A DNA stretch of 64,000 nucleotides from Moringa oleifera (Eukaryota > Streptophyta > Magnoliopsida > Brassicales > Moringaceae). The notes under the pieces are model-generated. The model was not told the origin of the DNA. It saw only the letters and a program-made list of their open reading frames with translations, and searched no databases. The DNA is taken from assembly GCA_021397835.1 (NCBI GenBank), contig JAJFZO010000049.1, forward strand, positions 1,741,001-1,805,000, in the 5' to 3' direction. The translations under genes were made by a program, and so were the position numbers. Of the stretch, positions 1-14,500 are shown one piece after another (position 1 is the stretch's first letter; every line of letters starts with the position of its first letter).

Positions 1-3000
1 ACTAATTTATTACATTTATTTTATATATTAAAAATAAATCTTATAAATACGATTTAATTATAATGAAAAAAAGATAGTGAGAAACCATATCTTAATTTAA
101 TTATTCCTAATCTTTTTATTTATATCATACCACAGCGATAAAACAAAATCAAGAGATTATTATCTTGATATATACGCTAACTAAAAGCTTTTATATAATA
201 AATGTTTCACATAATTTTTTAAGGTATTTTAAAAAGATCGAGATTAAAGGATACAATAAAAAGAAGATCATATATATATATATTGACGTAAGTTAGTGTT
301 GACATAATTTTTTTAATTTATTATTTTAGTATGATAAAAAATAAAGAAAATATTAACTATTAGCATAACTCAAATCAACAAAGAGTTGTGAATTTTATAA
401 TATTTATATATCTTTAATATTTATTTTAAAGAATGACTCTTTTGACATTCTTCTTCAATTAAACTAACCATATTTTTGTGATTTATCTTATTATGAAATT
501 ATTTTCTTAAGAAAAAAATATCAATTCAATGCCACAAAGTATACTTATCAAATAATAAATCAAGTTTAATCTTGATACTACTTACTTAATAATTACCTTA
601 TTTAAAGTAAAATTTTCATATAATTTTAAAAAATACAACTATAAAGCTCACATTTTGCAATGCTTATAGAAAATAAGCCTATAATTACCTAATCAAAGAT
701 GTGTTCATCTGTAAAGTTTAGAAAGTATTTTTGTAATTTATTATACTGAAATAAAAAATAAAAATAATCATAATTATTAATTTTATTAAATTATTATTTA
801 TCATTTCTTTCTTTGGAAACTGAACACAAATCAAATAAAAAAAATTGTGGTTAACATTATTTAAAATTTTTCTCATAGCCAAAATGGGTTATGGACATAT
901 GGCCCATCTGGCTCTAAAGTGAAGCCAATGCCGCTCTTCCACCTGTCTTGACCAACCTAACACTATTTACCCAAAAAAAAAAGGAACAAGAAAAGCAAAG
1001 CACTCAGAAGTGGCCAATACCATCTTCTCCAAACCAAATCTTCTCCCCCTATTGCTCCAATTAAAACTACAAGAACCTAAACAAATAGATTTCCTAATCA
1101 TTTAGTGCTTTTGTGACCTAAACTTTAATAAAGTATAAAACTCGCCAAAGTGCACAAAACCATGCAGCCGACCGACCCATCTTGCCACGTACCGTTTCTT
1201 TTCTCAAGGCGCACACAGCCTGTCTGGTTTCACACCAGGTTGCTCTCCGTGAGTGGGCGCATGATGGGCCGGAAGTGGACAGACCCGCAACAAGCCTTTT
1301 CCCATGTTATTTAATCCTTTTGCTTTTCGTTCCGATAATGACACATGATAACATATTTTATTAATAGTAAGAAAATACAAAATAATTTAAAGTATTTTTT
1401 GCACTTTCCATTTTTACTTTTAAAATGGCTAAAGTATTTTGCTTTTTATCTCGTATTTTATGTTACTTTTTTGGGTTGATAGCGATTTGCAGTGGAACTC
1501 CACATCGGACCATCAATTTATACATGAATTTTATCTTGACACATTAATTTAAAGATTATAAGAGTTTGATTGAGACGGACCTTCCAAATATTTATAAACA
1601 TGAACTCAATATCAATATTACAAAGTTAATTATTGTTAAAACTTTTTATATTAAATATAAAATAAATATTATTTAAAATACTTATTTTTACTCTCTTTTT
1701 TCAATTAAATTTTAATTTTTACAACGTTTTTAAATAAATTATGATATATCAATTTAGATCAAGTTAATCATTGAATAAGAGGAAAAAATTAAAGGTTTAA
1801 GAGGTTAAATAGAAGTAGTATAAATATTTTTAATATTTAATATATATTATTATGGTAAATAATATAAAAATAAAAACTATTATGGAATAGAACATTTAAT
1901 TTTTTAATTTTCTATATTTAGATTTTATTCAATTCTTATTTTAAAAATGTTTATAACAAAATGATATAATTTTAATAATATAAATTAATCAAGCTATTTT
2001 TTTAAATTAAATTAAAAATTCGATCCACAATTTTACGGATGAACTCCACCCTTACAGCTCTATTAATAGAACACTGAAACAAATCTACCTCATCAATATA
2101 AGTCATCTTAGCATCGATTATAATTTTTAAAAGCTAAGCCCAATATAGGTTGAGGTATAGAAATGAAAATTGGACTTTGGGCCTACTTTCTTATGTTTAT
2201 GGGTGTCAAAACTTTGAGCCGCGGATTTAAATTTAAATCCTAGTTGGTGAAAATAGCAAGGTGACAATATAAATAAACAATTTATTTTATTTATTTGAAT
2301 TTTTAAAATAAAATTAAAAGAATATTTAATTTCATACCAAGAAAATCAAAAAGGCAAATCTAAAAGTCAAATATAGAGAATAAAACTAAACTTCAAAAGA
2401 GCGTTCACAATTGACCTCAGGGGGGAATCCTTTGAAGCAACGAAACACCGTGAGAAGTGAAGCAACCTCATCAGCCCCAATCAAATTGGTTGGAGAATGA
2501 ATTTTGGGTTGGACAAAAGCAGGTAGGCATGCTGGATACTGTCCCTTGGATGTATACAAGTAGTGAGTGGCCAAGAGGGACTGCCTCGAGCTATCAAAAC
2601 AAAACGAGCGACGCGGAGAGTTGGTGAAGACGATGGCAAGTGGTCCTCCTTTCAATAATGCCCATGATGGCAAAAGGGTTGCCTTTTGTTTCCCTTCAAT
2701 GGGTGCCCACCCGTGGCTGGATACTAAAATCAAATCAATTTTGAAAGTTAGTATCAAATTCATATTTTTAAAAAATTATTTGTTTTTATTGTAATCATAT
2801 AGTTTTATTTTATTAAATATATCTCAAAAGATCTATCATGTGAAAAATATGTTTAAAATTATTTTGCATTTAATGAACAAATTTTTATTTTATTTAAAAC
2901 TTTGGAATTGTGATTTAATTTTTTTATCTAGTAAATATCATATAAGTTAAATTGATGTATAGTTTAATTTTTTATTAAATATTTACATAAGAATTATGAG

Positions 3001-3690
3001 TTTCCATAAGCAAAAAATTTAAATTATTGGAGCACAATGTGTGAATTTGAATAAAAAAAACAACGATATTTGAAAAAAATTATTTTGTTTTTTATGTAAT
3101 AAATTGTATTTTTAAATATTTAATAAATTAATTTTAATGAGATTTTATAAATTTTGACTATTAGAAAAAAACTTTAAAAGAGGATGAAAAGTTTGGATAT
3201 TTATTTTTTTGTTAATTAAATAACAGAAATTAAGTAGAAATACAATAGCTTTTAGAGATGCTGAGTGATCTTTTGTCTATGAACTCAAGATTTTAGTTGA
3301 AATATCAACTTACTTAGAACTTTACTTTTTCATGTTGGAAATGTTAATTTAATGCTATTAATTAACTTTGTAATAATTAAATCCAACCGTTAAAGCTCCT
3401 TTAGAGAGGATAAAGACCAAGTGATTGATATCATTATTCCCACGTACCGTGCCCCTTGCCCAAAATTTAAGATCGAAAATAACTCATTTGACAAGGATCT
3501 ATAATTAATATCACACATTTTCACGTAACTACAAACAAAAAAATTGTACATGTTTTTGTTGTATTCATAAAATTTAATAAAATATCATAAAATTTTAATA
3601 AAAATAAAATTTAATTTTTTTATCAAAAATTGATATTAATCATATTTATTTTCTTTTTGACGTTATCAAATATAATTTATTTTGATTATA
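1..3690. other. AT-rich intergenic DNA with two islands of balanced composition
   Basis: Mostly A/T homopolymer-like sequence with no credible coding region. Two stretches stand out by composition. About 881-1360 contains several GGCCC/TGGGCC-type motifs and a pyrimidine-rich segment. About 2381-2730 has a 125-codon open frame on the minus strand, but I recognise no domain in it and it has no plausible exon neighbours. Both could be promoter remnants, gene fragments or transposon pieces. No RNA gene was seen. Confidence 0.6.
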
Positions 3691-3699
3691 ATTATATGG

Positions 3700-5700
3700 A
3701 GTTGTCTCTTCAAATATGATTTTAAATACCCGATCATAATTTAAGAGAACTATCTTATAAAAAAGTATGTGTAGTTAAAATTATATTGTATGAATTCTTA
3801 CAGGTTTATTTATATTTTTTTTCTATAATATGTTTTTCAATGATATTGCTGATAAGTATCCAAAGATTTTAAGATTTTTAAAGTAAAAAAAAAAAAACGT
3901 GCACATATAATAAAAAGATAAAAAGATATCTTATAAAAAAGTAGATGTAGTTAAAATTACATTATATGGACCACTTATAAATTAATATGTATTGTCTTTT
4001 TTATGAGGTATCTTATGATGCTGCGTTATAGTTTTAAATATTTAAAATTTTTGTTATTTTTAAGTGATAAAAATAAATAAATATAATTAAAAAAGATTAA
4101 AAAAACTATATTATAGGAAAGCAAATATAGCTCAAATTATATTGTATAGACCATTCTTAAATTTATCTATACCTACCTAATTAAGTATTTAAGAATTTCA
4201 TAATTTTTCAATGAAACAAAAACATACAAATACAATAAAAAAGACAAAGAAAATACTTTATATTAACAATAAAAAAATAATATTAAAAATTAAATATTTA
4301 TAATTTTTAATAAATAAAAAACATATAGACAAAATAAAAAAGACAATAATGCGTCTTTTAAAAAAAGTAGAAGTTTTTAAAATTATAATGTATGGACCAC
4401 TTACAAGTTTAGTTATACTTTTTTATGATTTTTTTTAAATGTTGTACAATTGAATTGTATTTGTTGCATGAGATAGGATTGAGATAGGATAATTTTTATC
4501 CCAATCTCATGTTTGCTACAAGTACGAGATTGAGATAAGCTTATCCCATATCCTCTTTTTATCTCATTAAAAATTAATAATTTAATCTTTTGAATTTGGT
4601 GCAATAAAATTATTCTTTGCAATGATGGATTAAAAATAATAAATAAGAATAACTTTTAATTTATGTTATCAGTATCATAAAATTTATAAATTTATTATAT
4701 TAATATAAACACATTTTAAAAAGCTAAATAGATAATTAAAACATTATACATATTCATTAATTAAGTATAACACCACATTGTATTATTTTAACTCTAATTT
4801 TTTAAGTTATAAATAAAAATTATTTTAATTATTTAAAGATATTAATATCATTAATTACATATCATCATTAATTTTAGTTATTGCTCATAATTATAAATTT
4901 TATTTTATAATCACATAAAAATGATGGTAAAGTATAATGAAAAAATAAATAAAAAATAAATATTTATTATATTTATCAATAAATTATAGTATTATTTAAG
5001 TTCATAAAAATATTAAATTATGTCATTATTTTTAACATCAACATATTTTGTAATAAATTAAAATTAAAATTTATTTTATTTGTATTACACCAACACATCA
5101 TAATGCTAATGTAATCCAATCTAATCCTATCCCATGAGAATAATTCGTACCAGCCGAATCTTTAAATATTCAAATATTCTATAATTTTTTAATGAGACAA
5201 AAACGTGTAAATATAGTGAAAAGAGAAAGAAAAAAAAAGGCTTAAAAAAATAATTAGATGGACCATTTACAAGTTTAACTTTGTTTGTTTCTATGTTTTC
5301 TGAACTCTGTGCCACAAATTTTCAAAAAGACAAAAAAATATAGTACCTTATGTTGTTGGTATGGCCAAAAAAAAAGATAATATTCATAAAATAAAAAAAT
5401 AAAATAAATTTACATATCATATAAATTTGAATATGTTATAATTCAAATTATTTTAATTAATTTTAATTATAAATAAAATTATTTTTGAATATCTAAAATC
5501 TTAAAATATTTTAAAACTAAAATTCATAAAAAAAAGAGTAAATGTAATTAGACTTATATTACATGGACTACTTACAAGTCTTGTAGTATATTTCTCTTAA
5601 CGAGATGTTTTCCAATGTTATGATTTAATTTTAAATATTCAAAGACTTTATAATTTTTAAAAGAATAACAACGCCCAAATACAATTAAGATGAATAATTT
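3700..5700. repeat. Degenerate tandem repeat array, unit about 178 bp
   Basis: A recurring core resembling ATGGACCACTTACAAGTTTA, preceded by an AAAGTAGATGTAGTTAAAATTA-like segment and followed by a TTTAAATATTTAAAATTT / AATGAAACAAAAAC segment, is readable at about 3788, 3964, 4143, 4389, 5257 and 5561. The first three are spaced 176-178 bp apart. The later spacing is stretched by an insertion (see 4460-5145) and by drift. The similarity was judged by eye. It looks like an old minisatellite or satellite-like array, or the internal repeats of a dead transposon. Confidence 0.6.
4460..5145. mobile_element. MITE-like element with imperfect terminal inverted repeats
   Basis: The left end near 4466 reads GCATGAGATAGGATTGAGAT. 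The reverse complement of the right end (about 5118-5140) reads TCTCATGGGATAGGATTAG, giving imperfect terminal inverted repeats about 690 bp apart. The interior is AT-rich and non-coding, with further GAGATTGAGATAAG-like inverted motifs near the left end. The element interrupts the surrounding tandem array. A non-autonomous DNA transposon is the simplest reading. I could not define target-site duplications or assign a superfamily. Confidence 0.5.
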
Positions 5701-5963
5701 TTTTGTAAAATAAAAAATTAATTTAAATATTATCTAAATCTCATTCAAATTTATTATAATTTTTATCATAAAATAAAAAATTCAAAGATCCATGCTCACA
5801 TAAGCAAAAAAATAAAAATAAAAATAAATAAAATTGAGAAAAGCAAAGAGAAAAAGTCAGTTGTGCCAGTGTATCATGCTCAAGTTCATTAGTTTGGATA
5901 CTAATTTAAAATTATTATGTATTTTTAAAATAAATTTTATAAAATTTAAGAGCTTTCATACAC

Positions 5964-6001
<38 letters not shown>
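5964..6001. repeat. (AAT)n microsatellite
   Basis: About twelve uninterrupted AAT/ATA triplets in intergenic DNA. Likely length-polymorphic. Confidence 0.95.
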
Positions 6002-6059
6002 GCTATTACGAATCTTTTTAATTTTATTTTATTCCAAAAATAATGCTATTGTACGAGAC

Positions 6060-6660
6060 TAAATATAGCATCTCTCTTAATGGGTCCAAAGTTGCCTGAT
6101 AGTGAAAGCTGTTTTAGTCAAGAAGATGGCGCCAAACGTCAAGATAACAATCTTAGGGGCAAATTTGATAGCCCGACCATTTTGCCCCTCAAATGGAGCC
6201 CAAATTCGAACGCAATATGCGGCCACTCGCTCGCCACGGTCCCCCTCTATTTTTGTGACACGTGTACGCACAAACGGAAGTCAGTAACAATTTTTGTCTG
6301 GATGTGTGTGACTTGTGCTCCATTCTCATTGGTAGCTGTGTGCAAGGAAACAAAAACGTAATACACGTGTTTTTTTACTATTGGTGACTTTATTTATTTT
6401 AAATATGATCTTTTTGGAATTTCTTTTTTTGTGGGGGCCACTGTAGAATGATAGGTTTCATTGATTAATGACATGTTTAGCTGATCAGACTGCTTTTTTA
6501 ATCATAGATTTAACTTTGTTATGCTTAATTCGAATGATTTAATTCAGGTCACGTGCGTTTGCTTGTTGGCTCAGTGAGCCGTCACGAGCCAGCTTCCATG
6601 TACCACTAGGTAACACAGTTAAGAAAGCAAGAAAAAGTGAATTAGTTTAATGGTCTCATG
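6060..6660. promoter_or_regulatory. GC-richer island with three perfect G-boxes
   Basis: This stretch stands out against the surrounding AT-rich DNA. It contains three CACGTG palindromes (6259-6264, 6364-6369, 6550-6555). A fourth lies at 7627-7632. G-boxes bind bZIP and bHLH/PIF factors in plants. No gene follows on either strand within 2 kb, so this may be an orphan or distal regulatory patch, or the promoter of a lost gene. Open frames of 60-93 codons here overlap on both strands and look like chance. Confidence 0.4.
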
Positions 6661-6689
6661 CCCGGCCAAAGTTTGAGTTTGAAGATTTT

Positions 6690-9300
6690 ACCTTTATGAA
6701 AATAATTTTAATGACGGTAAAGATTTTTTAAAATTTTAATTTTAATTTATATTATAAATTAATTTTTTATATTTAAAAAATAACAAATAATTTTTTTATT
6801 AATAAATTTTATCATAAAATTTTAAAATAAAAATATTTAAATTAAAAATCTTATATAATAAAATCTGATTTAAATTTTTATAAATGTAAAAAATATTTAA
6901 ATTATAGTCATAAAAAGTTTTACAATGTTTTAAGTATTAAAAATATACATTTAAATTTATCATATCAAAAAATTTTAAAATTATAAAAATAAGTATTATA
7001 TTTAAAATTATTTAAATTTAAGTGATGAACTTAAAATAAAATGAATAATTTGTTTGAATTATTTTTGAGATATTTGAATAACAAAAATATCTTTAATTTT
7101 TTATAATCATTTAAGATAAAATCTAATTCAAATTAAATTAAAAAATTAATATTTAATTTATTATTTTTTAAATATGAAGATTTGATTGATAATATAAAAT
7201 AAATATCGATTTTATGAAATATTTATATTTTAATAAATATTTTTAAATAATATTAATAAAATTATCAAAATAATGTCCAAAATAAAATTTTAAGAGGTTA
7301 CAAACACATTAACATTGAAAATTTCACATGTTAATTTATCAAATAATTAATTGATGTTTCAAAATTTAAAAATTAAATCATATATTGACAATAATTAAAA
7401 TATTTTTATTTGAAAATGTACTTGATAAATTTGGTATTTTTTTATTTCCTTAAGATTTTAAACTCATTTATAAGATATAATAAATTAGGAAAACATATAT
7501 TGTTTAATTATAATTTTTAAATAATATAAAATCTAAACATTTAATAAATTAAGAAAATATATATGGTTTAATTATAAGTTTTAAACAACATAAAATCTAA
7601 AAATTTAACTCGCTTATTAACAAATGCACGTGAGTTAATAAGATCTTGATTCGGATCCTTAATTTGGAAAGCTTAGCAGATGAAACTAAGGACAGTGGTC
7701 CTAGCTCTCTCAAGGAGGATATCCAGCAGATCTCCACTCGGAATATAAAGGAAAAGAGACTGGGCTCGATGGGGGAAACGACTAAAAAGGAGGATTTCAA
7801 AGGCAGGACCAGAAATGATAAGAAGCGGGCCCACTCGTATAATAAATATATGGTAATAACAATGATGATTCAGCCGTTGATGTCGTGCCGCTGAGCAACG
7901 AGAGTAAAGCAACAATCAACAACTTGGTCTGCGCTGCAGCTGATCTTGTCATTTTCCCGGCCTCCTTAATTATGAAATGTCCACCCACGCTCAGTACCTT
8001 TTTACCCACTCGTTTCATTTACGTAGCCATGGGCCTCTTGAGATAAAAAAGCTTTCAGAATCTGACACGTCGACCCCAACCATAATAGGAGCTCATGATT
8101 TGAAATTAAAATAATAATATTATTAATTTAAAAAAATTATTATCAATAAAAATTATAAAATTAAAATAATTTTTTTATATATAATAATTAAGAGATTTAA
8201 ATTTTTATATTATTTAACAAAAAATTTAAAATTCAAGTATTTAAAAATTAATAAATAAAACTTTAATCTATCAATTTAATTTAAATTAAATTTTATCAAA
8301 AAATTTAAATATTATAAATGTTTAAATTAAAAATTTTATCTAAATAATTTTGATTTACAGATATAAAAATATTTAAACTATTTTTACAAAAAATTTAATA
8401 AATTTTTGAATCATTATGTTATTTTAAAAAAAATTTAACATTACCAATTTTGAAAAATATATTTATTCAAAAAATCATGAAATTTTTTATGACATTATTT
8501 TGATTTTTCGTATTATTTGTAAAAAATTTTAAATCAAAATTAATTGGATAAAAATTTTAATTTGAATATTTATAATTTTTAAATTTTTAGATAAATTTTA
8601 ATTTAAATTAAAATAATATACTTATTATTTTTAAAATTTAAAATTTAATTGATAATATAAAATAAATATCATATTTTATAAAGTTTTTATTTTAAAAATT
8701 AAATAAATATTAAATTAAATAAATTTTAAAAAAATAAAATAAAAATAAGTTTTTAAAATCCTATCCTATTGCAAAAGAACGGTGCTTCTGGGCATCTTTT
8801 GCCAGCAAACTGCAGTATATTCGGTGGGTTTTTGGCATCCACGCATATGGGTCCTCCACCGACTTCGCTGAAGGAGTCAAGCCTTGGGAAAACCTCTGCG
8901 AGTTGCTTTATTTTCATAAATGAAGCGTGCATGCGCTGCTGTTCATGATATCGTTCTCTTTACCTTTATTGGCAACCATGTCTGAACTCTCGTGTTCCTA
9001 CTGGACGACGCTTGCCGTTTATTTATTTTTTTCCTGATAAATGAATTTATTACCTATATAAGCATGGTTGACTTTTAAAAAAAGGAATGGGTTTTCTTGT
9101 ATGTTAAATGAAAAGGAAAAAAAGAAAAGAAAAAAAAAAACCCGAGTTTTGGTTGGTCCTAGGGCTGCAGGTCATAAAGATCTCGTGAACTGTGATTAAC
9201 AAAAAAATCTTACTGGCAGCCGAGGCGCAAGCCGATAAAGCCGTGGTGGAATTACAGTGACCTTTTTTTAATTGCTTCGAAAGTATATATATATATTCGG
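6690..9300. other. AT-rich repeats alternating with short balanced islands
   Basis: AT-rich blocks at about 6690-7600 and 8090-8760 share segments such as TTGATAATATAAAATAAATATC (about 7187 and 8648), suggesting diverged copies of one repeat. Islands at about 7620-8060 and 8760-9300 have balanced composition. The first has an 82-codon plus-strand frame with no recognisable domain. No gene is supported. Confidence 0.5.
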
Positions 9301-11538
9301 TGTTGGTTCCCGTACGTAAGGGGAAAAAAGGGGTGAAATTCGAAAGTATAAAACCGGAAACTCAAACATTAAATGGGAGAGATTATTTAATTGCCTCCTC
9401 TTCTTTTGCAGTCTGTTTCACTGCTCTCTCTCTTCTACTTCCAATAATGTTATAGCAGCTACTGGCGGAATCCGCTCTCAGTTTTAATTTGAACCGACTG
9501 AGTTCCTCTTGTTCTCCACCTCCGCCTATGTGAGTTCTTGCAGTCTCCGTCTTGTCTTCATTCTTTTGATGTAAATATCTTTTCATCCTTCTCACATCTC
9601 TCTTGAATCAATTGTGCATGCATTTTGGTCACGGTTTCAGTTGATATTATCAACTATTTTCATTCTTGTTAAAAGAATTTCCGTGGCTGTTGACTTGGTC
9701 TGTGTTTGATAGTTCTAGAATCTTTAGTTTTGATGGAGAGCTAAGATCTCAAGATTCGTGGTAATGAAGCCTGCTAGATGCTTCTGAATATATTGAAGAT
9801 ACTAGAACATTAGTGCGAGGTTATTGCTCTTAGATCTTTTTCACTTGTTTGTGTTGCATTATTATGTGGTTTGGTGGGTTTATCTTCTACTTTAGGTATT
9901 CTTAATTCGATATTCGCTGTCTTGGTTTCTATTCCATTTGTTTCTATTTTTTATTTGGACATTTTATTGAGCTCATGTTCTTGTAACATAAATTTCTTGT
10001 GGTAAAAACCTTAGTTATTCATTTAATTAGTCACATTGCCTGCGCTACACATGCTAATTTCAGCCAAAAATTAAAGCAAATTCTTCTTCAAGGACCTAAA
10101 CAGTATTTTCAAATACTGTGCAAAAGATGCATCAGTGTATATACTTGCCATACAAGTCTATGTTGTGCAGATAGCTAGACGTGCATATTAAGATCTCGTT
10201 GGTTTATTGGTGTATCATTTTACTATTTATTCTTGTGATGTGTTTGTGGTCATATTTGGTAACATTATTGTCTCTGAACATCTGTATCCTTTAATAACAA
10301 TGTGTTGTCTTTGTGGTACCTGATGAAGCCCGGTTGTCTCAAGGGAGCATATTGAAAATTTTTCCGTGGGAGCTAGTGGATTTCTTTGCCTTCCATTGCG
10401 CAGTTTGAACTGGAATCCTGCTTACCGGTGGATATGATGTTAATGTAAAAGCATTAAACAAATAAGAGGATAATGTCAATTGGAAAAGTTGGCAATTTGA
10501 AGTGCCTTACATATTTGCATCACATAGTAGGATGATAACTCAACCCATTCCTGAGGAGGAAGAATACAATATTCTTGTAGATTCACGCGTATTTCATGAA
10601 AATGACTGCTTTGGGAAACAGAGCTTTGTCTTCTTGAAGAATTAACCAAGCAGCTTTATACTTTGTGAAACTAATTAGCTTGATTAGTTTATATTTAGTT
10701 TCGTGAGTTAGATGATTTTCAAGTTGGTTTTTAGGGTGTTCATGATTTCATGTCCAGCTGTTTCGATAGTGAAAATATCCTAAAATGTCTTATTTATGCA
10801 GTTTTGTTTTCATAATTAAAAATCCAAGAAATCTAGTATGTGGAAAATCTTTAAGGAGAGTTGGATACATGTCAAAGCGAACCAAGTGCAATGAATCTTT
10901 TATTGTGTCCTTGTTCCATTGTTGGTGGAGCTTTTCCTTCTTTTCTTTTCTTTTTTATTGCATGGTTAAAACTTATTGTAAATTTTCAACTGCAAAGGGT
11001 GTGCATTCTTGGCTAAATTTTGTTTATATAAGTGCATTATCTAATCATTCTGTGATTTTGTCTTTTCTGTTTAAGTTGACCTTGTCAGTCCAACATGTTG
11101 ACTGCCGTATATTTCTTGATCTTAACTGCAGCTGGAGGGCATTAGAGCTCAGCAAGAGATGCAGGCGTTTTATGTTTAGCTGTGATGAAGAACTTACAGG
11201 TTCTTTTCACACCACTCCTATACCTCTGCTAACTTCTGCCTCTGTTGATCCTTTCTAATTGCTTAGCTAACGGCTAAATGAGACACGAAAGGCTCTCACT
11301 TTGCCGAAAGCGTACCTTCTTACAATGTGTGTGCCTGTACTCGCAGAAATTGCATGCATTCTGTCTTTCATTTCCGCGTTACATGTTGAGATCATCCCCC
11401 TTCTCATTGTAGTCATCAACCGGTTTTTCACTTCTGCTATTAAAATGGATAAGTTATCAATTTTGCTTTGTTGTTTTGCTTTCTTTATCTATTATCAAAT
11501 CACATCGTCACATAGCACTAAAATCTGATGAGAGATGA
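9284..11538 (+). promoter_or_regulatory. Promoter and probable spliced 5' leader of the 11539 gene
   Basis: A TATA-like GTATAAAACC lies near 9346 and a (TA)n run near 9284. A pyrimidine-rich leader follows from about 9380. A good donor (TAT|GTGAGT) at 9530 and an acceptor (AACTGCAG) ending at 11131 would remove a 1.6 kb 5'-UTR intron. A second leader exon could be 11132-11199 (donor ACAG|GTTC). No long open frame crosses this region, which fits an untranslated leader. The exon assignments are tentative. Confidence 0.4.
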
Positions 11539-14500
11539 ATGGCTGACCAAAGTAGCATTAATGCTGCAGATGTGCGTTACTCTTTTATTTCCTGATAGTG
11601 TATCAGTTTAGACTATATAGTAATAATGGTTGATACCAAATTTCTGTGGCATTGTGAGTTTATATGCAGCTTTATGATACTTGAGAGTTAGAAAGTGTAG
11701 CTAGTGCTTATTTAGTCGCTGAAAACCAAAGTCTGTTTGACTGGATTTGCTAAGAATTGCACAGGAAGTTACTGTTATTTCCTCTTAGGACCCAGCCATG
11801 GTTGATTTTTCTGCTGGTTATGAGACACTACAAATTCAGATGTCTTTTTGTTCAATGCCATTCATGAGAGAACTTTAATTTGGATCACAGAGCACACAGG
11901 AAGTACAGTCTTCAACCCAAGCTTCACATGAATCCCAAGGTGACCAACAAAACAACCAAACAACAGAGGCTCCCTTAGCAGACTCTTCTGTGTCTGCTTC
12001 CAGCAATGATGGCAGAAAAGTTTCACGTCAAGATATTGAACTTGTATGAGAATTTATTCCTTCTGATTCCTCCCATTCAGTGAAAAGTTGATTATGTTTT
12101 CTTACGTAATATTATAATAATTGATTCTGAAGCTTAACTAATCTGTCTTTAGTTTGCTGATTATAATTTCCCAAAATGGTTGTTGTAGGTCCAAAATTTA
12201 ATAGAAAGGTGTTTACAATTGTACATGAACAGAGACGAGGTTGTCAAAACCCTCTTGAGTCGTGCAAGGATAGACCCTGGATTTACAACTTTGGGTAGGC
12301 TTCTTGAGGTCTCTTAGTAGCCTCTGTCTTCTTCAATATGCCATAGCATGTCACTTTGTGATTATGAAGTAAATTTAATGTGGAGTTTATGTTGGTCTCT
12401 TTTGATTTTTATTGTCAATAACAATGCTTTTAATGAAGTAAAACAAAGATATGTTATGATGATCAAATAGCACTCTCTTTACCACAAAATAGGATGTTGA
12501 TTGTGTAAGAAAAAAATGATGAAAAAGGATATGATATTGAAGATTTATGTTTGATATCTCAGGAAACAGGATATCTTGACCTATATTAGAAACCATGCCA
12601 CTATGTAGCTGATTGTGTGAGAGAATTGACCTTTGACATTTTATCATTAGCTGCATTTTCATCATTTTTTACTTTGTTCAACATTGGAGCAATATTCTTA
12701 ATCTGAAGTTTCTCTCAATAATTCTTTCTAACTCAGTATGGCAGAAGTTGGAAGAAGAAAATGCTGATTTTTTCAGAGCCTACTATATAAGGCTGAAATT
12801 GAAGAAGCAAATCCTCCTGTTCAATCATCTGCTTGAGCACCAGTATAATCTCATGAAATATCCTGTGCCTCCAAAGGTTCCTTTAGCCCCGATACAGAAT
12901 GGAATTCATCCCATGCCTGGTAAGTTCTAAATCCCCGAAAAGTGGTTAAGATGCCTTCGGTCCCTCTGCTATCTCAATATGAGAAAAGAAAGGGATCTTT
13001 TCAAGTGACTATGAAATATGCTGCATCACACAAGATTCATTCCAGTTTTTGTTTGTTTTTTATTCTAAAGTCATTTCCTAATTGAATTAGATGCTCCCGT
13101 ATGCTATTGGCCATAGCGAACTGATGCCTTCCAACTCTGTGAGGAACTAAAGTGATGCTCCTTTCCGAGAAGCAATCTTCTTTAACGATTGAATTATTGA
13201 GGGTGTATGTAGTTAAGCATTCTAATAAGGCAGAAGCTTAGCCATGATTAGGGGCAAGGAGGGGTCTGAAATAAATGTAAAAATACACTAGCATGCAAGT
13301 CACGAAGCATCTATTGCACATAAAACAAACTTCTATAATTCATTATGTGATTCTTTTGCCAGATTTTTAGGTGAGTGATAAAAATATTTGTCTTTTGCGG
13401 CATTAAATGAAATCATTACCAATGTGCTTCTAATATCTGTGATTCTCAATGTACTGTGCAAATAAAGTTTTACCTCAGCTTGACGTGATATTATATCATA
13501 CATATTATTGTTTAGTATCACAATATAATTACTGTTTATTGTCTAGTAACCAAACTTGTAAAGAAGTATTTGTTATCTATGAAAATGTGTTGTCAATATG
13601 TAAATCTTGTTAGTTGGTTCATGGTAGCAACCAAAGTAGAAACAAGTTATCAAAAGATAAATAGGTCTTGAAGAGGCACTTTTTTTGATGATATTGTCAG
13701 TTCCCTCAATTCAATAAACACGCCAAGCATACTGTGAAGGCTTATTGTGACCATCTAGCTAAAGGTGTGCAATTACATGGGATTTAAATGAATGTTATCT
13801 ACTGGGTGTAGACATTCTAAAGGTGTTGTAAAGATATGAGACGTAAGAGCATATATTACTGATAATATTGTGATATTTCAGTAGTTATGCATTGTACTAC
13901 TGTCAAGCAATTTACTTATTTACTGTTGTCAATTCCCTTGATTTAAGCGTGCTATTGTCATTGTCATTGTTATTCAACACTACTTGTTTGCAGTGCAGTT
14001 AACAATTTACCTATGGGATACCCTGTCCTACAACAACCTCCAATGCCAGCTCCAGGTCAACCCCATCTTGATGCTATGGGCTGTGGAATCTCAAGCTGCC
14101 ATGTGGTTAATGGAGTTCCTGCACCAGGCAATTTTCATCCCATGAGGATGAATTCTGGCACCGAGTGAGAATTTAACTGTATAAAATTGAATATGTTACT
14201 GCTTTATCTATTCAATGCAGAATACTTAGCAAAATTGCCAAGGCACTTTTTCTTCCTTTTTTTTTTCTTTTCTTCTGCTAACCTCTTTACGATGCATAAG
14301 TGGTTTATGAATTTCAGTGAAGCTTAAGTGCTCTCAGATGTTGTCAAGTTCAGCTGACTAACAGATGCTCTTTTGCTTCATGTAGCATGGTAATCGACAA
14401 CAATGCAGCTGATGCAACTCCTGTTATTCAACCAAATAGTGGCATGTCATCGATGTCAGATATGCCTGTCAGTCCTACATCAGTGGCATCCAGTGGACAT

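Noticed and set aside
2386..2763. 125-codon minus-strand open frame in a balanced island
   Set aside because: No recognisable domain, no neighbouring exons, and the 3' part is AT-rich. Kept only as an island in the description.
7646..7894. 82-codon plus-strand frame
   Set aside because: No known domain, and overlapping minus-strand frames are equally long; not enough to call a gene.
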